NCBI GenBank assembly: GCA_046594215.1
Contig: JBKJPX010000057.1
Coordinates: 1 to 64,000 of the forward strand
From: Panacagrimonas sp046594215
GTDB taxonomy: Bacteria; Pseudomonadota; Gammaproteobacteria; Nevskiales; Nevskiaceae
Reading direction: 5' to 3'
Length of the DNA stretch: 64,000 nt
Shown here one piece after another: positions 1-7,892 of this stretch. Made by a program: the position numbers and the translations under genes. The stretch's first letter is position 1; the number at the start of each line of letters is the position of its first letter. The notes under the pieces are model-generated. The model did not search any database, was not told the origin of the DNA, and saw only the letters and a program-made list of their open reading frames with translations.

Positions 1-117
1 CTCGATTACAACGAAGACCGGTCACATGAATCGCTCGGCGATCTCACGCCGATCGAATATGCTCAAGCCGTCAGAAACTCTAGTTACGGACTGTCTCCTT
101 GACGGGGGACCTTACGC
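1..117 (+). mobile_element. IS3-family insertion sequence, 3' end (transposase OrfB C-terminus)
   Basis: The window opens inside a reading frame that runs to a TGA at 100-102 and encodes the residues LDYNEDRSHESLGDLTP followed by IEYAQAV. The pattern YN..R.HESLG.LTP..Y is the conserved C-terminal signature of IS3-family OrfB integrases (rve fold). Immediately after the stop, GGGGGACCTTACG at about 105-117 resembles the right terminal inverted repeat of IS3-group elements (TGTAAGGTCCCC read on the other strand). The element continues to the left of the window, so whether it is intact cannot be judged. The next 130 bases, up to the first gene, hold nothing I recognise. Confidence 0.72.
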
Positions 118-247
118 TGCGTAAAGGCACCGTGCCTTCGCCTGACGACCACACTAGGCCGCACCGGTATCACGCCGATTTCGGGGCCCTGACATATGAC
201 GTCCGGTGCGTTTCGTCCGAGGGCGGCCGAGCGGCTGGACCGATGCC

Positions 248-652
248 TCAGTCCGAGCCGTCCCTCCGGGCCGTGCCGTCACGCGGCCTGGCTGGATGTT
301 CGCGCGCGAAGCGCCGCTGCGCGACGACGAGGTGCGCCTGCAGCACGTTGGAGATCACGTTGATGCCGATTCCGCCGAACATCGCAGGCAACAGGTACAG
401 CGCGATCGAAACCTCGGACAGGAACAGCGTGTCATCGGCGAGCGAGGCGCTGCGCCTGGCGGCGGCGGCCAGCACCTGCAGGAAATAGAAGTCGAGCCCT
501 GCCACCACGACCAGCGCAAAGCCCAGCAGCAGGATGGTCCTGCGCGAAATGGCCCGCTTCATCATCAGCACGCCATAGATGCCGAACGGCACGACGATCG
601 AGAAGAGCACCAGCAGCCAGAACTCCAGCTCGGTAAAAACGGAATTGGTCAT
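248..652 (-). CDS. small integral membrane protein of unknown function
   Basis: The 134-residue product has three hydrophobic segments, at about residues 10-32, 40-60 and 83-108. Short basic loops separate them, and the C-terminus is charged and Arg-rich (about 112-134). The ATG at 652 is the only sensible start and puts the first hydrophobic segment near the N-terminus. I recognise no catalytic motif and cannot assign a family. It stands alone, divergent from the ParA-like gene at 848. High GC in third codon positions and a membrane-protein hydropathy pattern argue that it is real rather than a shadow frame. Confidence 0.7.
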   Translation of the reverse strand: MTNSVFTELEFWLLVLFSIVVPFGIYGVLMMKRAISRRTILLLGFALVVVAGLDFYFLQVLAAAARRSASLADDTLFLSEVSIALYLLPAMFGGIGINVISNVLQAHLVVAQRRFAREHPARPRDGTARRDGSD

Positions 653-847
653 GAATGGAATCGTTGTCCGGCCATCGGTCTCGGGGATCGGTGTAGCAGG
701 CAGGCAAGCAGCCGCGCCAGCCTAGCCTGCTTCGGCGGGCAAGCCTGGGCTCGCGTTCCCCGCCAACCCCCGGACACGGCACGCGCCGTGCGTGCATAGT
801 GCCCACCCTTTTGCGGCCACGAGGCCAAACCGGAGCGCTTTCAGATC

Positions 848-1543
848 ATGTCAACGATTCACTTCATCGGCGGCGAGAAAGGCGGCGTCGGCAAGTCCTT
901 GGTTTCGCGCCTGCTCGCGCAGTACCTGATCGACCACAACCTGCCCTTCCTCGGCTTCGACTCCGACCGCTCGCACGGCGCGCTGCTGCGCTTCTACGCA
1001 AACTACGCCTCGCCCGTGGTGATCGACAACTACGACAGCCTGGACAAGGTCGTCGAGGCGGCAACCGAGGACAGCAACCGGCGCATTCTCGTGGACCTTG
1101 CGGCTCAGACGCACCAGCCCCTCGTGAAGTGGATGGAGGAGTCGGGGATGCTCGAACTCGCCAAGGAGTTCGGCATCGCGGTGCGCTACTGGCACGTGAT
1201 GGATTCGGGCAAGGACTCGGTGGACCTGCTCAAGCGGCTGCTCGATCGCTTCGGTGCGCAGCTCAACTACGTGCTCGTGCTCAACCAGCTTCGCGGCGAC
1301 GACTTCGAGATCCTCGAAAGGTCCGGCGAGAAGGAACGCGCGCTGTCGATGGGCGCCACGTTCATCAGCATCCCGCGCCTGCACGAGTCGGCGATGACCC
1401 GGATCGACGCGCGCAGCACCAGCTTCTGGGCTGCCGCGCACAGCGGCGACAAGGAGATCACCGGCCTGGGCCTGCTGGAGCGCCAGCGCGTAAAGGTGTG
1501 GCTGTCCAAGGCCTACGCGGAACTCGGCCGGGCGGGAGTCTGA
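848..1543 (+). CDS. ParA/MinD-like P-loop ATPase
   Basis: The 231-residue protein begins with a deviant Walker A motif, GGEKGGVGKS at residues 8-17, with the signature lysine (K11) and the P-loop lysine (K16) typical of the ParA/MinD/CobQ-like ATPases. The usual aspartate motifs are altered: FDSDRSHGALL near residue 37 takes the place of the Walker A' region and RILVDLAAQ near 79 that of Walker B. No ParB-like partner or parS-like repeat lies beside it, so a role in plasmid-type partitioning is not supported. Solitary chromosomal members of this group often belong to poorly characterised mobile-element or localisation systems. The ATG at 848 places the P-loop at the usual distance from the N-terminus. 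Confidence 0.75.
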   Translation: MSTIHFIGGEKGGVGKSLVSRLLAQYLIDHNLPFLGFDSDRSHGALLRFYANYASPVVIDNYDSLDKVVEAATEDSNRRILVDLAAQTHQPLVKWMEESGMLELAKEFGIAVRYWHVMDSGKDSVDLLKRLLDRFGAQLNYVLVLNQLRGDDFEILERSGEKERALSMGATFISIPRLHESAMTRIDARSTSFWAAAHSGDKEITGLGLLERQRVKVWLSKAYAELGRAGV

Positions 1544-1658
1544 GCGAACATCATTCGGCCGGTCGCATCCGACCAGCCCCACGAATGCTGGGACCCTGAG
1601 GCAGGCGTAAGCGGCCGCACTTGCACGTCGCGCCTGACCGTCGCAGGCTCGAACCCTC

Positions 1659-2492
1659 ATGGAACGCCGGCTCATCCCCTCCTCTTCGACAGGCGAACGC
1701 ATCCCCGTCGTCGGTTGCGGAACCTGGCAGGGCTTCGACGTGGGCGCCGCGCCGTCGGCACGAAATCGCCTCGACGAAGTTCTGCAGACCCTGTTCGACG
1801 CCGGCGGATCGGTGGTCGACAGCTCGCCGATGTATGGACGCGCCGAGGGCGTCGCCGGCGACGTGCTGGCGCGGTCGCCGAAGCGCGCCGCCAGCGCCTT
1901 CGTCGCGACCAAGGTCTGGACACGCGGCGCACGCGAAGGTCACGCGCAGATGGAAACCTCGTTCCAGCTGCTGCGCCGGGACAGCATCGACCTGATGCAG
2001 GTGCACAACCTGCTCGACTGGCGCACGCACCTGCCCCTGATGCGCGACTGGAAGCGCGCGGGCCGCATCCGTCATATCGGCGTGACCCACTACACGGCCT
2101 CGGCCTATGCCGAACTTGAATCGGTGCTTCTCGCCGAGCCGCTGGATTTCGTGCAGTTCAACTACTCGGCGGTCGCCCGCGAAGCCGAGCGTCGCCTGCT
2201 GCCGCTCGCCTCCGAACACGGCGTCGCCGTCATCGTGAATCTTCCGTTCGGCGGCGGCTCGCTACTGCAGTCGTTGTCCACTCGCGCCCTGCCTGGCTTC
2301 GCGGCGGAACTCGGCTGCGCGACCTGGGCGGCGCTGCTGCTGAAGTTCGTGCTCTCGCATCCTGCCGTGACCTGCGTGATTCCGGGCACCGGCAATCCGC
2401 AGCACCAGCGCGACAACGTCGAAGCCGGCGTAGGACCGATGCCGGATGCCGAGCATCGCGAGCGCATCGCCCAGACGCTCGCCGCAGCCTAG
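1659..2492 (+). CDS. aldo/keto reductase
   Basis: The 277-residue protein has the TIM-barrel features of the aldo/keto reductase family. The apparent catalytic tetrad is D54 and Y59 (VVDSSPMYG), K85 (VATKVW) and H116 (MQVHNLLDW). The segment IRHIGVTHY near residue 146 and CVIPGTGNPQH near 237 match the family's barrel strand and NADP-phosphate-binding loop. It would reduce or oxidise a carbonyl substrate with NAD(P)H in the cytoplasm; the substrate cannot be read from sequence. Its length is slightly below the typical 290-330 residues. It is monocistronic. Confidence 0.85.
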   Translation: MERRLIPSSSTGERIPVVGCGTWQGFDVGAAPSARNRLDEVLQTLFDAGGSVVDSSPMYGRAEGVAGDVLARSPKRAASAFVATKVWTRGAREGHAQMETSFQLLRRDSIDLMQVHNLLDWRTHLPLMRDWKRAGRIRHIGVTHYTASAYAELESVLLAEPLDFVQFNYSAVAREAERRLLPLASEHGVAVIVNLPFGGGSLLQSLSTRALPGFAAELGCATWAALLLKFVLSHPAVTCVIPGTGNPQHQRDNVEAGVGPMPDAEHRERIAQTLAAA

Positions 2493-2566
2493 CCCTTGCC
2501 CAACTCGGCAGAGCCGCTGGGCTCGAACGCCACCCACTGCTTGCCGCGATCGATGGAGTGTTCGAG
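2489..2566 (-). pseudogene. possible remnant of a phage/CIS tail-sheath protein C-terminus
   Basis: On the minus strand a short frame reads LEHSIDRGKQWVAFEPSGS and then a few residues to a TAG at 2491-2489. The string S-I-x-R-G-x-Q-W-x-x-F-E-P is very like the C-terminal end of contractile tail-sheath proteins (commonly ESIxRGTQWVVFEPN). A TAA lies just upstream in the same frame, so only about 25 codons survive. This is read by eye from one motif. The remaining bases up to 2874 contain nothing else I recognise. Confidence 0.3.
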
Positions 2567-2874
2567 TTAGGTGGGGTGGCGCCTCAGGCTCACGCACTTT
2601 CACTCCGGATCGGAGCTCGGCGTGCGAGCGCTCCAGACCCGGACGCCGCGAGGATCGCGATCTCCGTGTTCTCCCGCACCCGGCGCCGAAAGCCAGCCCG
2701 TCGTGCTGCCCGCGGGCTGCCGGCCGCGAACGGCCTCATGTCAGGCCCGCCCAAATGCCCCTGAAGGGGGAGACAAAACCCCATCGGCCTCCGGCATCCT
2801 GCATCGCATACTCCGCCTGCCGCGTAAGAGCACCCACGAACCTGCCTGCGGCACTGCCGACCTGGGAACGAGCC

Positions 2875-3180
2875 ATGGCTCCAACGACACCGCGGGACAA
2901 GCCGAGTGGAATCTGGGGCGTCACGCGCCTGTTCGCGACGATCGCGATGCTTGCCGTGCTGGTCTGGCTGCCCCGCACTTCGGCCCTGTACTACGCGCTG
3001 TGCGCGGGCACCCACATCGAATCGCAGGAGGCTGACCTGGACCACGACGGCTATGTCTCCGTGATGGAGGCAGGCTACGCCTGCAACGTCGACGCCCGGC
3101 CCGTGAAGCGGCATGGACGCGCCTGCATCGAGTACTACAACCGCGTCGACTGGCGACCGATCAAGGAAGAGTGCGAGTGA
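2875..3180 (+). CDS. small membrane-anchored EF-hand protein
   Basis: Starting at the ATG at 2875 gives 101 residues. An N-terminal hydrophobic segment (about 19-38, TRLFATIAMLAVLVWLPR) could be a signal anchor. One EF-hand-like calcium loop follows, DLDHDGYVSVMEAG, with acidic residues at loop positions 1, 3 and 5 and a glutamate at position 12. Three cysteines (CAG, ACN, ACI) and a terminal EECE lie outside the membrane if the anchor is oriented N-in. The open frame extends further upstream, but that part is low-complexity Arg/Pro sequence and unlikely to be translated. The gene converges on the nickel-permease gene that ends the hydrogenase operon. Function is unknown. Confidence 0.65.
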   Translation: MAPTTPRDKPSGIWGVTRLFATIAMLAVLVWLPRTSALYYALCAGTHIESQEADLDHDGYVSVMEAGYACNVDARPVKRHGRACIEYYNRVDWRPIKEECE

Positions 3181-3207
3181 GCGACGGATGCTCCGCTTGA
3201 GGTCAAG

Positions 3208-3249
3208 GCCTCGCTCTTCCGCTTCGCGGAATCAACGTCCGGGCCACGG
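3208..3249 (+). repeat. dispersed intergenic repeat, copy 1
   Basis: This stretch contains CGCTTCGCGGAATCAACG followed by TCCGGGCCACGG. The same core, with few changes, recurs at about 8632-8680, 51961-52004 and (inverted) 60339-60381. All four lie between genes or at gene ends. This copy sits between two convergent genes and may help end transcription of the hydrogenase operon. Confidence 0.6.
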
Positions 3250-3251
3250 GA

Positions 3252-4052
3252 TCACAAAGCGGCCAACAGCAGGCCGTCGACGACTCCGATGCGGTAGATG
3301 ACCCACAGGCCCAGGCCGCAGCTGAACAGGCCGACCGCCGCGGTCATGCCGCGATGCAAGCCGGTGAGCAGCCGCCCCGAAAGATGCAGCGGCACGGCGA
3401 TGACCATCGACAGTAGCGCCATTCCGAGCATCGAGCCCGCGCCGAACAGCAGGATGTAGAGCAGGCCGGTCGTCATCGATCCGACCTTCCCCAGGCTCAG
3501 CACGATCAACGCGGCCGACCCCGCCATGCCGTGCACCATGCCGATCAGCAGCGCGCGCCCCTGCAGCGGCGCGGGATGCGGGTGCTCGTGCACCACGCCG
3601 CGATGCGCATGGGACCGGTCGGGCACGAAACTGAACTGTGCGCCCTCGGCCACCGGAACGTTGCCGCGCGACCCCAGCCCTTCCCCGGCATGACTGTGCG
3701 CGTGCACGTGGAGCACATCGCCCTCGTGACGATGAAGGTGGAAATGGACGCGCCGCTGCCACAGGCGCCGCAGCACGTCGGCGCCGAGCAACAGCAGCAT
3801 CACGCCCACGACCAGCTCCAGGCCCTGCTCCAGCCATGGCGGAACGGACTTGCCCATCACCATGACGATGCCGCCGAAAAGCATCAGCGTCAGCGTGTGA
3901 CCCAGCCCCCAGGCTGCACCCTGGCGCAGCGCGTCCCACCGGTTGCCGCCCTGGCGGGTGGCCAAGGTGGCCACCGCCGCGAGGTGATCGGCCTCGGTCG
4001 CGTGCTTCATGCCCAGCAGGAAGCCGAATGCAAGCACGGAGAGCAAGGTCAC
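3252..4052 (-). CDS. nickel/cobalt permease (HX4DH family), last gene of hydrogenase operon
   Basis: The product is 266 residues from a GTG start at 4052 that overlaps the hypB stop (GTGTGA arrangement). The first transmembrane segment carries H17-x4-D22-H23 (KHATEADHLAAV), the HX4DH nickel-binding signature of NiCoT-type and related permeases. About six hydrophobic segments surround a long cytosolic or periplasmic loop rich in histidine (HFHLHRHEGDVLHVHAHSH, residues about 100-120, and HAHRGVVHEHPHP). Such loops are typical of metal-handling proteins. Being translationally coupled to hypB, it most likely imports Ni2+ for the hydrogenase made by the same operon. The C-terminal GMVHGMAGSAAL segment repeats the helix-packing motif of the UreH/RcnA-like branch. 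I am confident of metal transport but less so of the exact subfamily. Confidence 0.85.
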   Translation of the reverse strand: MTLLSVLAFGFLLGMKHATEADHLAAVATLATRQGGNRWDALRQGAAWGLGHTLTLMLFGGIVMVMGKSVPPWLEQGLELVVGVMLLLLGADVLRRLWQRRVHFHLHRHEGDVLHVHAHSHAGEGLGSRGNVPVAEGAQFSFVPDRSHAHRGVVHEHPHPAPLQGRALLIGMVHGMAGSAALIVLSLGKVGSMTTGLLYILLFGAGSMLGMALLSMVIAVPLHLSGRLLTGLHRGMTAAVGLFSCGLGLWVIYRIGVVDGLLLAAL

Positions 4053-4930
4053 ACGCCGGCTCCAACCATCATCGCCACCGGCGCCGGCGGCTCCCGCAGG
4101 CTCGCGCCTTCCCGATCGAGCCAGTCGTACCACGCGTCCATCCCCTCGCCGCTCTGCGCAGACACCTGCAGGATCTCGATATCGGGATTGACCTCGCGCG
4201 CGCAGGCCAGGCACTTCTCCACGTCGAATCTCAGGTAGGGCAGCAAGTCGATCTTGTTGAGCAGCATCAGGCGGCTCGCCTTGAACATGTGCGGGTACTT
4301 GAGCGGCTTGTCCTCGCCCTCGGTCACCGACAGGATGACCACCTTCGCGCGCTCGCCCAGGTCGAACAGCGCCGGACACACGAGATTGCCGACGTTCTCG
4401 ATCATCACCACGGAACCCTGCGGCGGATCGAGCTGTTCGAGCCCACGGGCCAGCATGTCGGCCTCGAGGTGACAGCCGGTCCCGGTGTTGATCTGGATCG
4501 CGCGACAACCCGCGGCGCGGATGCGCTGCGCATCGTTGACGGTGGCCTGGTCGCCCTCGATGACGTTGAGCACGACGCGACCCTTGAGGTCGCGGATGCT
4601 GCGTTCGAGCAGCGAGGTCTTGCCAGACCCCGGCGAGCTGACCAGGTTCAAGGCCAGCACGTCGCGTTGCGCCAGCCATTCGCGGTTCGCCACGGCGAGG
4701 CGGTCGTTCTTCGCCAGCAGCGATAGCTCGAGCGCGATCGTCGTACCGTTGGACAGTACCTGCAATGCCTCGGCTTGGGCGGGGGCGTGCGCCGGCCCCG
4801 GGGCCCTGGTGGCCAGGCGCATCGGCGCCAGCGGCGACACCGCGTCCAGCAGGCCGAACTGCCGCCCGGTCTGTGGATCGATGAAGCTCACCTGGGGATT
4901 CCCGGAACAGCCGCAGGTCGTACACATCAC
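4049..4930 (-). CDS. hypB: hydrogenase nickel-insertion GTPase HypB
   Basis: This 293-residue protein supplies nickel to the hydrogenase large subunit in a GTP-dependent step. The N-terminus has the high-affinity nickel motif C3-x2-C6-x-C8 (MCTTCGCSG). The G domain follows from about residue 80: P-loop VSSPGSGKTS (about 97-106), switch/metal region IENVGNLVCPALFDLGE, and guanine-specificity NKIDLL. Unlike some HypB proteins, the linker is not histidine-rich; the histidine-rich store is instead in the permease encoded just downstream. The start at 4930 overlaps the hypA stop by 4 bases, and the stop overlaps the permease start, so the three genes are translationally coupled. Confidence 0.95.
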   Translation of the reverse strand: MMCTTCGCSGNPQVSFIDPQTGRQFGLLDAVSPLAPMRLATRAPGPAHAPAQAEALQVLSNGTTIALELSLLAKNDRLAVANREWLAQRDVLALNLVSSPGSGKTSLLERSIRDLKGRVVLNVIEGDQATVNDAQRIRAAGCRAIQINTGTGCHLEADMLARGLEQLDPPQGSVVMIENVGNLVCPALFDLGERAKVVILSVTEGEDKPLKYPHMFKASRLMLLNKIDLLPYLRFDVEKCLACAREVNPDIEILQVSAQSGEGMDAWYDWLDREGASLREPPAPVAMMVGAGV

Positions 4931-5160
4931 GCCACCTCCATTTCCTTGATCATCAGTTCCGCGCCCGCCGGCTCCAGGATCTCGAGCGTCGCACCCTCGA
5001 CCGCCGTGTCCTTGGCGCAGATGTCGAAACAGAAGCGGATCGATTCCGCCAGCACGCCGGCCTGCTTGCCGATCTCCAGGGTCACGCGCCGCACCTTCGC
5101 GCCCCTGGCCTGCTCGGCGCAGATGGCGACGACGTTGCGCGTGATTCCGAGCTCATGCAT
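4927..5160 (-). CDS. hypA: HypA nickel chaperone lacking the zinc-binding domain
   Basis: The ATG at 5160 gives only 77 residues, against about 113-118 for ordinary HypA. The N-terminus is canonical: MHELGITRNVV with the Met-His-Glu nickel site, the VTLEIGKQAGV strand, and ESIRFCFDICAKDT. The sequence GATLEILEP then joins directly to AGAELMIKEMEVA, which corresponds to the last strand of HypA. The stretch in between, which normally carries the CxxC...CxxC zinc ribbon, is absent, and the frame stays open across the junction. The nickel-binding half is thus kept and the zinc half cleanly removed. It overlaps the upstream gene by 8 bases and hypB by 4. Either this is a real domain-deleted HypA or an in-frame assembly deletion; a separate zinc-ribbon gene at 20523-20771 might compensate. 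Confidence 0.85.
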   Translation of the reverse strand: MHELGITRNVVAICAEQARGAKVRRVTLEIGKQAGVLAESIRFCFDICAKDTAVEGATLEILEPAGAELMIKEMEVA

Positions 5161-5698
5161 GGGTGCCGCCCGGAACCAGTAGCGTGGTCGAGCACGAGAA
5201 CAGCTCGCCCAGGCGGAGCGCGCATACCGCTTCGGCGGCGATGAGCTTCTGGCGCGACAGCAAGGCCTGGACCTCGGCCGAGTCCGGCTGCTCGCGCGAG
5301 CGCGCCGCAGCGGTGAAGAACGCTTCGTCGATCGCGCCCTCCCGCAGGGCAACGGAAACCACCCGGCGGCCGTCGTTTACCGTGAAATGGAAGTCCTCGG
5401 CAGAGGTGCAGGGGCCGCCGCGACCGCGCGGCTTGTCGCGCTGGTAGCGGTCGCGCGTAAAGCAGCGCGTCACGTACTCCAGTGCGTCGCGCACGCCGGG
5501 ACCGTCGTGACGCGCGCTCACCGACAGGTCGCCGCGACTCCAGATCTCGACGTCCGAGAGCAGGATCGCTGCCTGCTCCATCGCTCGCCAGGCAACGGTC
5601 GCGCCGGCCAGCGCGCTAGCGTCGTGGTACTCAAGGAACGCGTCATAGTCGAGCAGCATCGACAGGCCGTTCACGCGGATGTGGATCGCAAAACGCAT
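5153..5698 (-). CDS. conserved-looking protein of hydrogenase operon, function unknown
   Basis: Starting at the ATG at 5698, whose first base pair overlaps the hypE stop (TGATG), the product has 181 residues. It begins MRFAIHIRVNGLSMLL and has no signal peptide or membrane segment. It contains EYHDASAL, LLSDVEIWSRGDLSV and VTRCFTRDRYQRD, and three scattered cysteines (RCF, GPCTS, FSCST). I recognise no known domain. Its tight packing between hypE and hypA indicates a maturation or quality-control role in hydrogenase assembly, but that is inference from position only. The open frame extends upstream of 5698, where it is only a shadow of hypE. Confidence 0.75.
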   Translation of the reverse strand: MRFAIHIRVNGLSMLLDYDAFLEYHDASALAGATVAWRAMEQAAILLSDVEIWSRGDLSVSARHDGPGVRDALEYVTRCFTRDRYQRDKPRGRGGPCTSAEDFHFTVNDGRRVVSVALREGAIDEAFFTAAARSREQPDSAEVQALLSRQKLIAAEAVCALRLGELFSCSTTLLVPGGTHA

Positions 5699-6765
5699 CA
5701 GCAGATCCTCGGCAGCTGTTCGCCCACCAGCATGTCGACGATGCGCTGTCCACCGAAGCCGGTGTGCAGGATCACGCTGCCTGCGGGACGCTCCACCACC
5801 TCGCCGATGATCGCGGCGTGCGCGCCGTCCGGGTGCGCGCGCATCGCGGCGAGCACGCGCGGCGCGGCATCGGCCGGCACCACCGCCACCACCTTGCCCT
5901 CGTTGGCGAGGTAAAGCGGATCCAGGCCCAGGATCTCGCATGCGCCCTTGACCTCTTCGCGCAAAGGAATCGCGGTTTCCCGAAGGCGGATGCCGACCTT
6001 CGAGCTCTGCGCGAACTCGTTGAGCACGGTGGCGACCCCGCCGCGCGTGGCGTCGCGCAGGCAGCGGATGCCGGGACAGGCGTCGAGCATCGCGCCTATC
6101 AGCGAATTGAGCGGCCGGCAGTCGCTGGGAATGTCGGACTCCAGCGCGAGCTGCTTTCGCGCAATCAGGATCGCCGCGCCGTGATCGCCCAGGTGACCGT
6201 TGACGATGACGACGTCGCCCGGCCGCGCCGCGCCCGCGCTGAGCGAGATGCCGCGCGGGATGATCCCGACGCCGGCCGTGTTGATGTACAGCTTGTCGGC
6301 CGCCCCGTGCTCGACGACCTTGGTATCGCCGGTGACGATGCGCACGCCGGCGAGATCGGCCACGCGTCGCATGCTTGCCGCGACGCGGCGCAGCAGTTCG
6401 ATCTCGAAACCTTCCTCGATGATGACCCCGCAGGACAGGTACAAGGGGCGGGCGCCGGACACCGCGAGATCGTTCACGGTGCCGCTGACCGCCAGGGTCC
6501 CGATGTCGCCGCCCGGGAAGAACAGCGGGTCGACGACGTAGCTGTCGGTGGTGAAGGCGAGGCGGTCTCCGTGCGTGGCCAGCTCGGCCAGCGACACCGT
6601 TGCCTGGTCCTCGAGCACGGACAGCAAGGGGTTGTCGAAGGCACCGACGAACACGTCCTCCACGAGGTCGCGCATCGCCTTGCCACCGCTGCCGTGCGCC
6701 ATGTTGATGCGCGTGTCCTGCACGCGGCGCGGCGGGCGCGAAGGCGGCATGCGCGGGTCGTTCAC
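5698..6765 (-). CDS. hypE: hydrogenase cyanide-ligand synthesis protein HypE
   Basis: HypE dehydrates the thiocarbamate on its own C-terminal cysteine to thiocyanate, the source of the CN ligands of the NiFe centre. The product is 355 residues from a GTG at 6765 that overlaps the hypD stop (GTGA); an ATG fifteen bases further in is an alternative. Family features are present: AHGSGGKAMRDLV, FTTDSYVVDPLFFPGGDIGTLA (ATP-binding AIR-synthase fold), CRDATRGGVATVLNE-like sequence, and the essential C-terminal tail PRIC with the cysteine as the last residue. Position between hypD and the unknown gene at 5153 fits an assembly line for HypCD-HypE-HypF. Confidence 0.95.
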   Translation of the reverse strand: MNDPRMPPSRPPRRVQDTRINMAHGSGGKAMRDLVEDVFVGAFDNPLLSVLEDQATVSLAELATHGDRLAFTTDSYVVDPLFFPGGDIGTLAVSGTVNDLAVSGARPLYLSCGVIIEEGFEIELLRRVAASMRRVADLAGVRIVTGDTKVVEHGAADKLYINTAGVGIIPRGISLSAGAARPGDVVIVNGHLGDHGAAILIARKQLALESDIPSDCRPLNSLIGAMLDACPGIRCLRDATRGGVATVLNEFAQSSKVGIRLRETAIPLREEVKGACEILGLDPLYLANEGKVVAVVPADAAPRVLAAMRAHPDGAHAAIIGEVVERPAGSVILHTGFGGQRIVDMLVGEQLPRIC

Positions 6766-7892
6766 GCGACCTCCCTGGGCGCGGCGCCGGTCATGTCGAT
6801 GCGCCCGTAGTGGTAGTACGCCGCACAGGCGCCCTCGCTCGACACCATCAGCGAACCCAGCGGCATTTCTGGCGTGCAGGCCGTGCCGAAGACCTTGCAC
6901 TGTCGCGGCTTGATCACGCCCTTGAGCACCTCGCCGCACTGGCAGGACTTCGGGTCGGCGATCTTCAGGTTCGGGATCGCGTAGCGACGCTCGGCGTCGA
7001 AACGCGCGTAGCCGTCGCGCAGGCGCACGCCGGAGTGGTCGATCGATCCCAGGCCGCGCCACTCGAAGAACTCGCGCAGTTCGAAGACCTCGTGGATCGC
7101 GGCCAGCGCTTGCGGATTGCCCTGGGTCGGCACCACTCGGGCGTACTGGTTCTCCACCACGCTGCGCCGGTCGACGATCTGCTGCAGCACCATCGAGAGC
7201 GCGTGCAGCACGTCCAGCGGCTCGAAGCCCGCGATGGCGATCGGACGGCGGTAATGGTCCGCGATGAATGAGAACGGCTGCGTGCCGATCACCATGCCCA
7301 CGTGGCCCGGCCCCAGGAAGCCGTCGAGGTGAAGGTCCGGTGAATCCAGGATCGCCTTGATCGTCGGGATGATGGTGATGTGGTTGCAGAACAGCGAGAA
7401 ATTGTCGATGCCGTCGGCCTTGGCCTGCAGCACCGTGAGGGCCGTACTCGGCATCGTCGTCTCGAAGCCCAGCGCGAAGAACACCACCTCCCGGTCGGGG
7501 TGCTGGCGCGCGAGTTCCAGCGCGTCCAGCGGCGAGTACACCATGCGCACGTCCGCACCCTCCGCTTTTGCGCGCAGCAGGCTCTTCTTCGAACCCGGCA
7601 CGCGCATGGCGTCGCCGAAGGTGCAGAAGATCACGTGCGGCAGCGAGGCGATGGCCACGCAGTCGTCCACCCGCCCCATCGGCAGCACGCAGACCGGGCA
7701 GCCCGGGCCGTGGATGAATTCCACGTTGTCGGGCACGAGCTGCTGGATTCCGTAGCGGAAGATCGAGTGCGTATGGCCGCCGCAGACTTCCATCACCTTC
7801 AGCGGGCGGCCGATGCGCTCGGCCAGCACCTTGATCTCCTGCGCGAGCACGCGCGCCTTTTCGGGGTCCCGGAATTCGTCGACGAATTTCAT
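6762..7892 (-). CDS. hypD: hydrogenase Fe(CN)2CO assembly protein HypD
   Basis: This 376-residue protein is the [4Fe-4S] scaffold on which, together with HypC, the Fe(CN)2CO unit is built. Diagnostic motifs are CGGHTH (about 38-43), GPGCPVC (about 62-68), and GFETTMPSTA. The C-terminal cysteine set is CQCGEVLKG followed by FGTACTPEMPLGSLMVSSEGAC split over the last 60 residues. The ATG at 7892 overlaps the stop of the SIS-domain gene (ATGA), and the stop overlaps the hypE GTG, so it is translationally coupled on both sides. Confidence 0.96.
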   Translation of the reverse strand: MKFVDEFRDPEKARVLAQEIKVLAERIGRPLKVMEVCGGHTHSIFRYGIQQLVPDNVEFIHGPGCPVCVLPMGRVDDCVAIASLPHVIFCTFGDAMRVPGSKKSLLRAKAEGADVRMVYSPLDALELARQHPDREVVFFALGFETTMPSTALTVLQAKADGIDNFSLFCNHITIIPTIKAILDSPDLHLDGFLGPGHVGMVIGTQPFSFIADHYRRPIAIAGFEPLDVLHALSMVLQQIVDRRSVVENQYARVVPTQGNPQALAAIHEVFELREFFEWRGLGSIDHSGVRLRDGYARFDAERRYAIPNLKIADPKSCQCGEVLKGVIKPRQCKVFGTACTPEMPLGSLMVSSEGACAAYYHYGRIDMTGAAPREVA

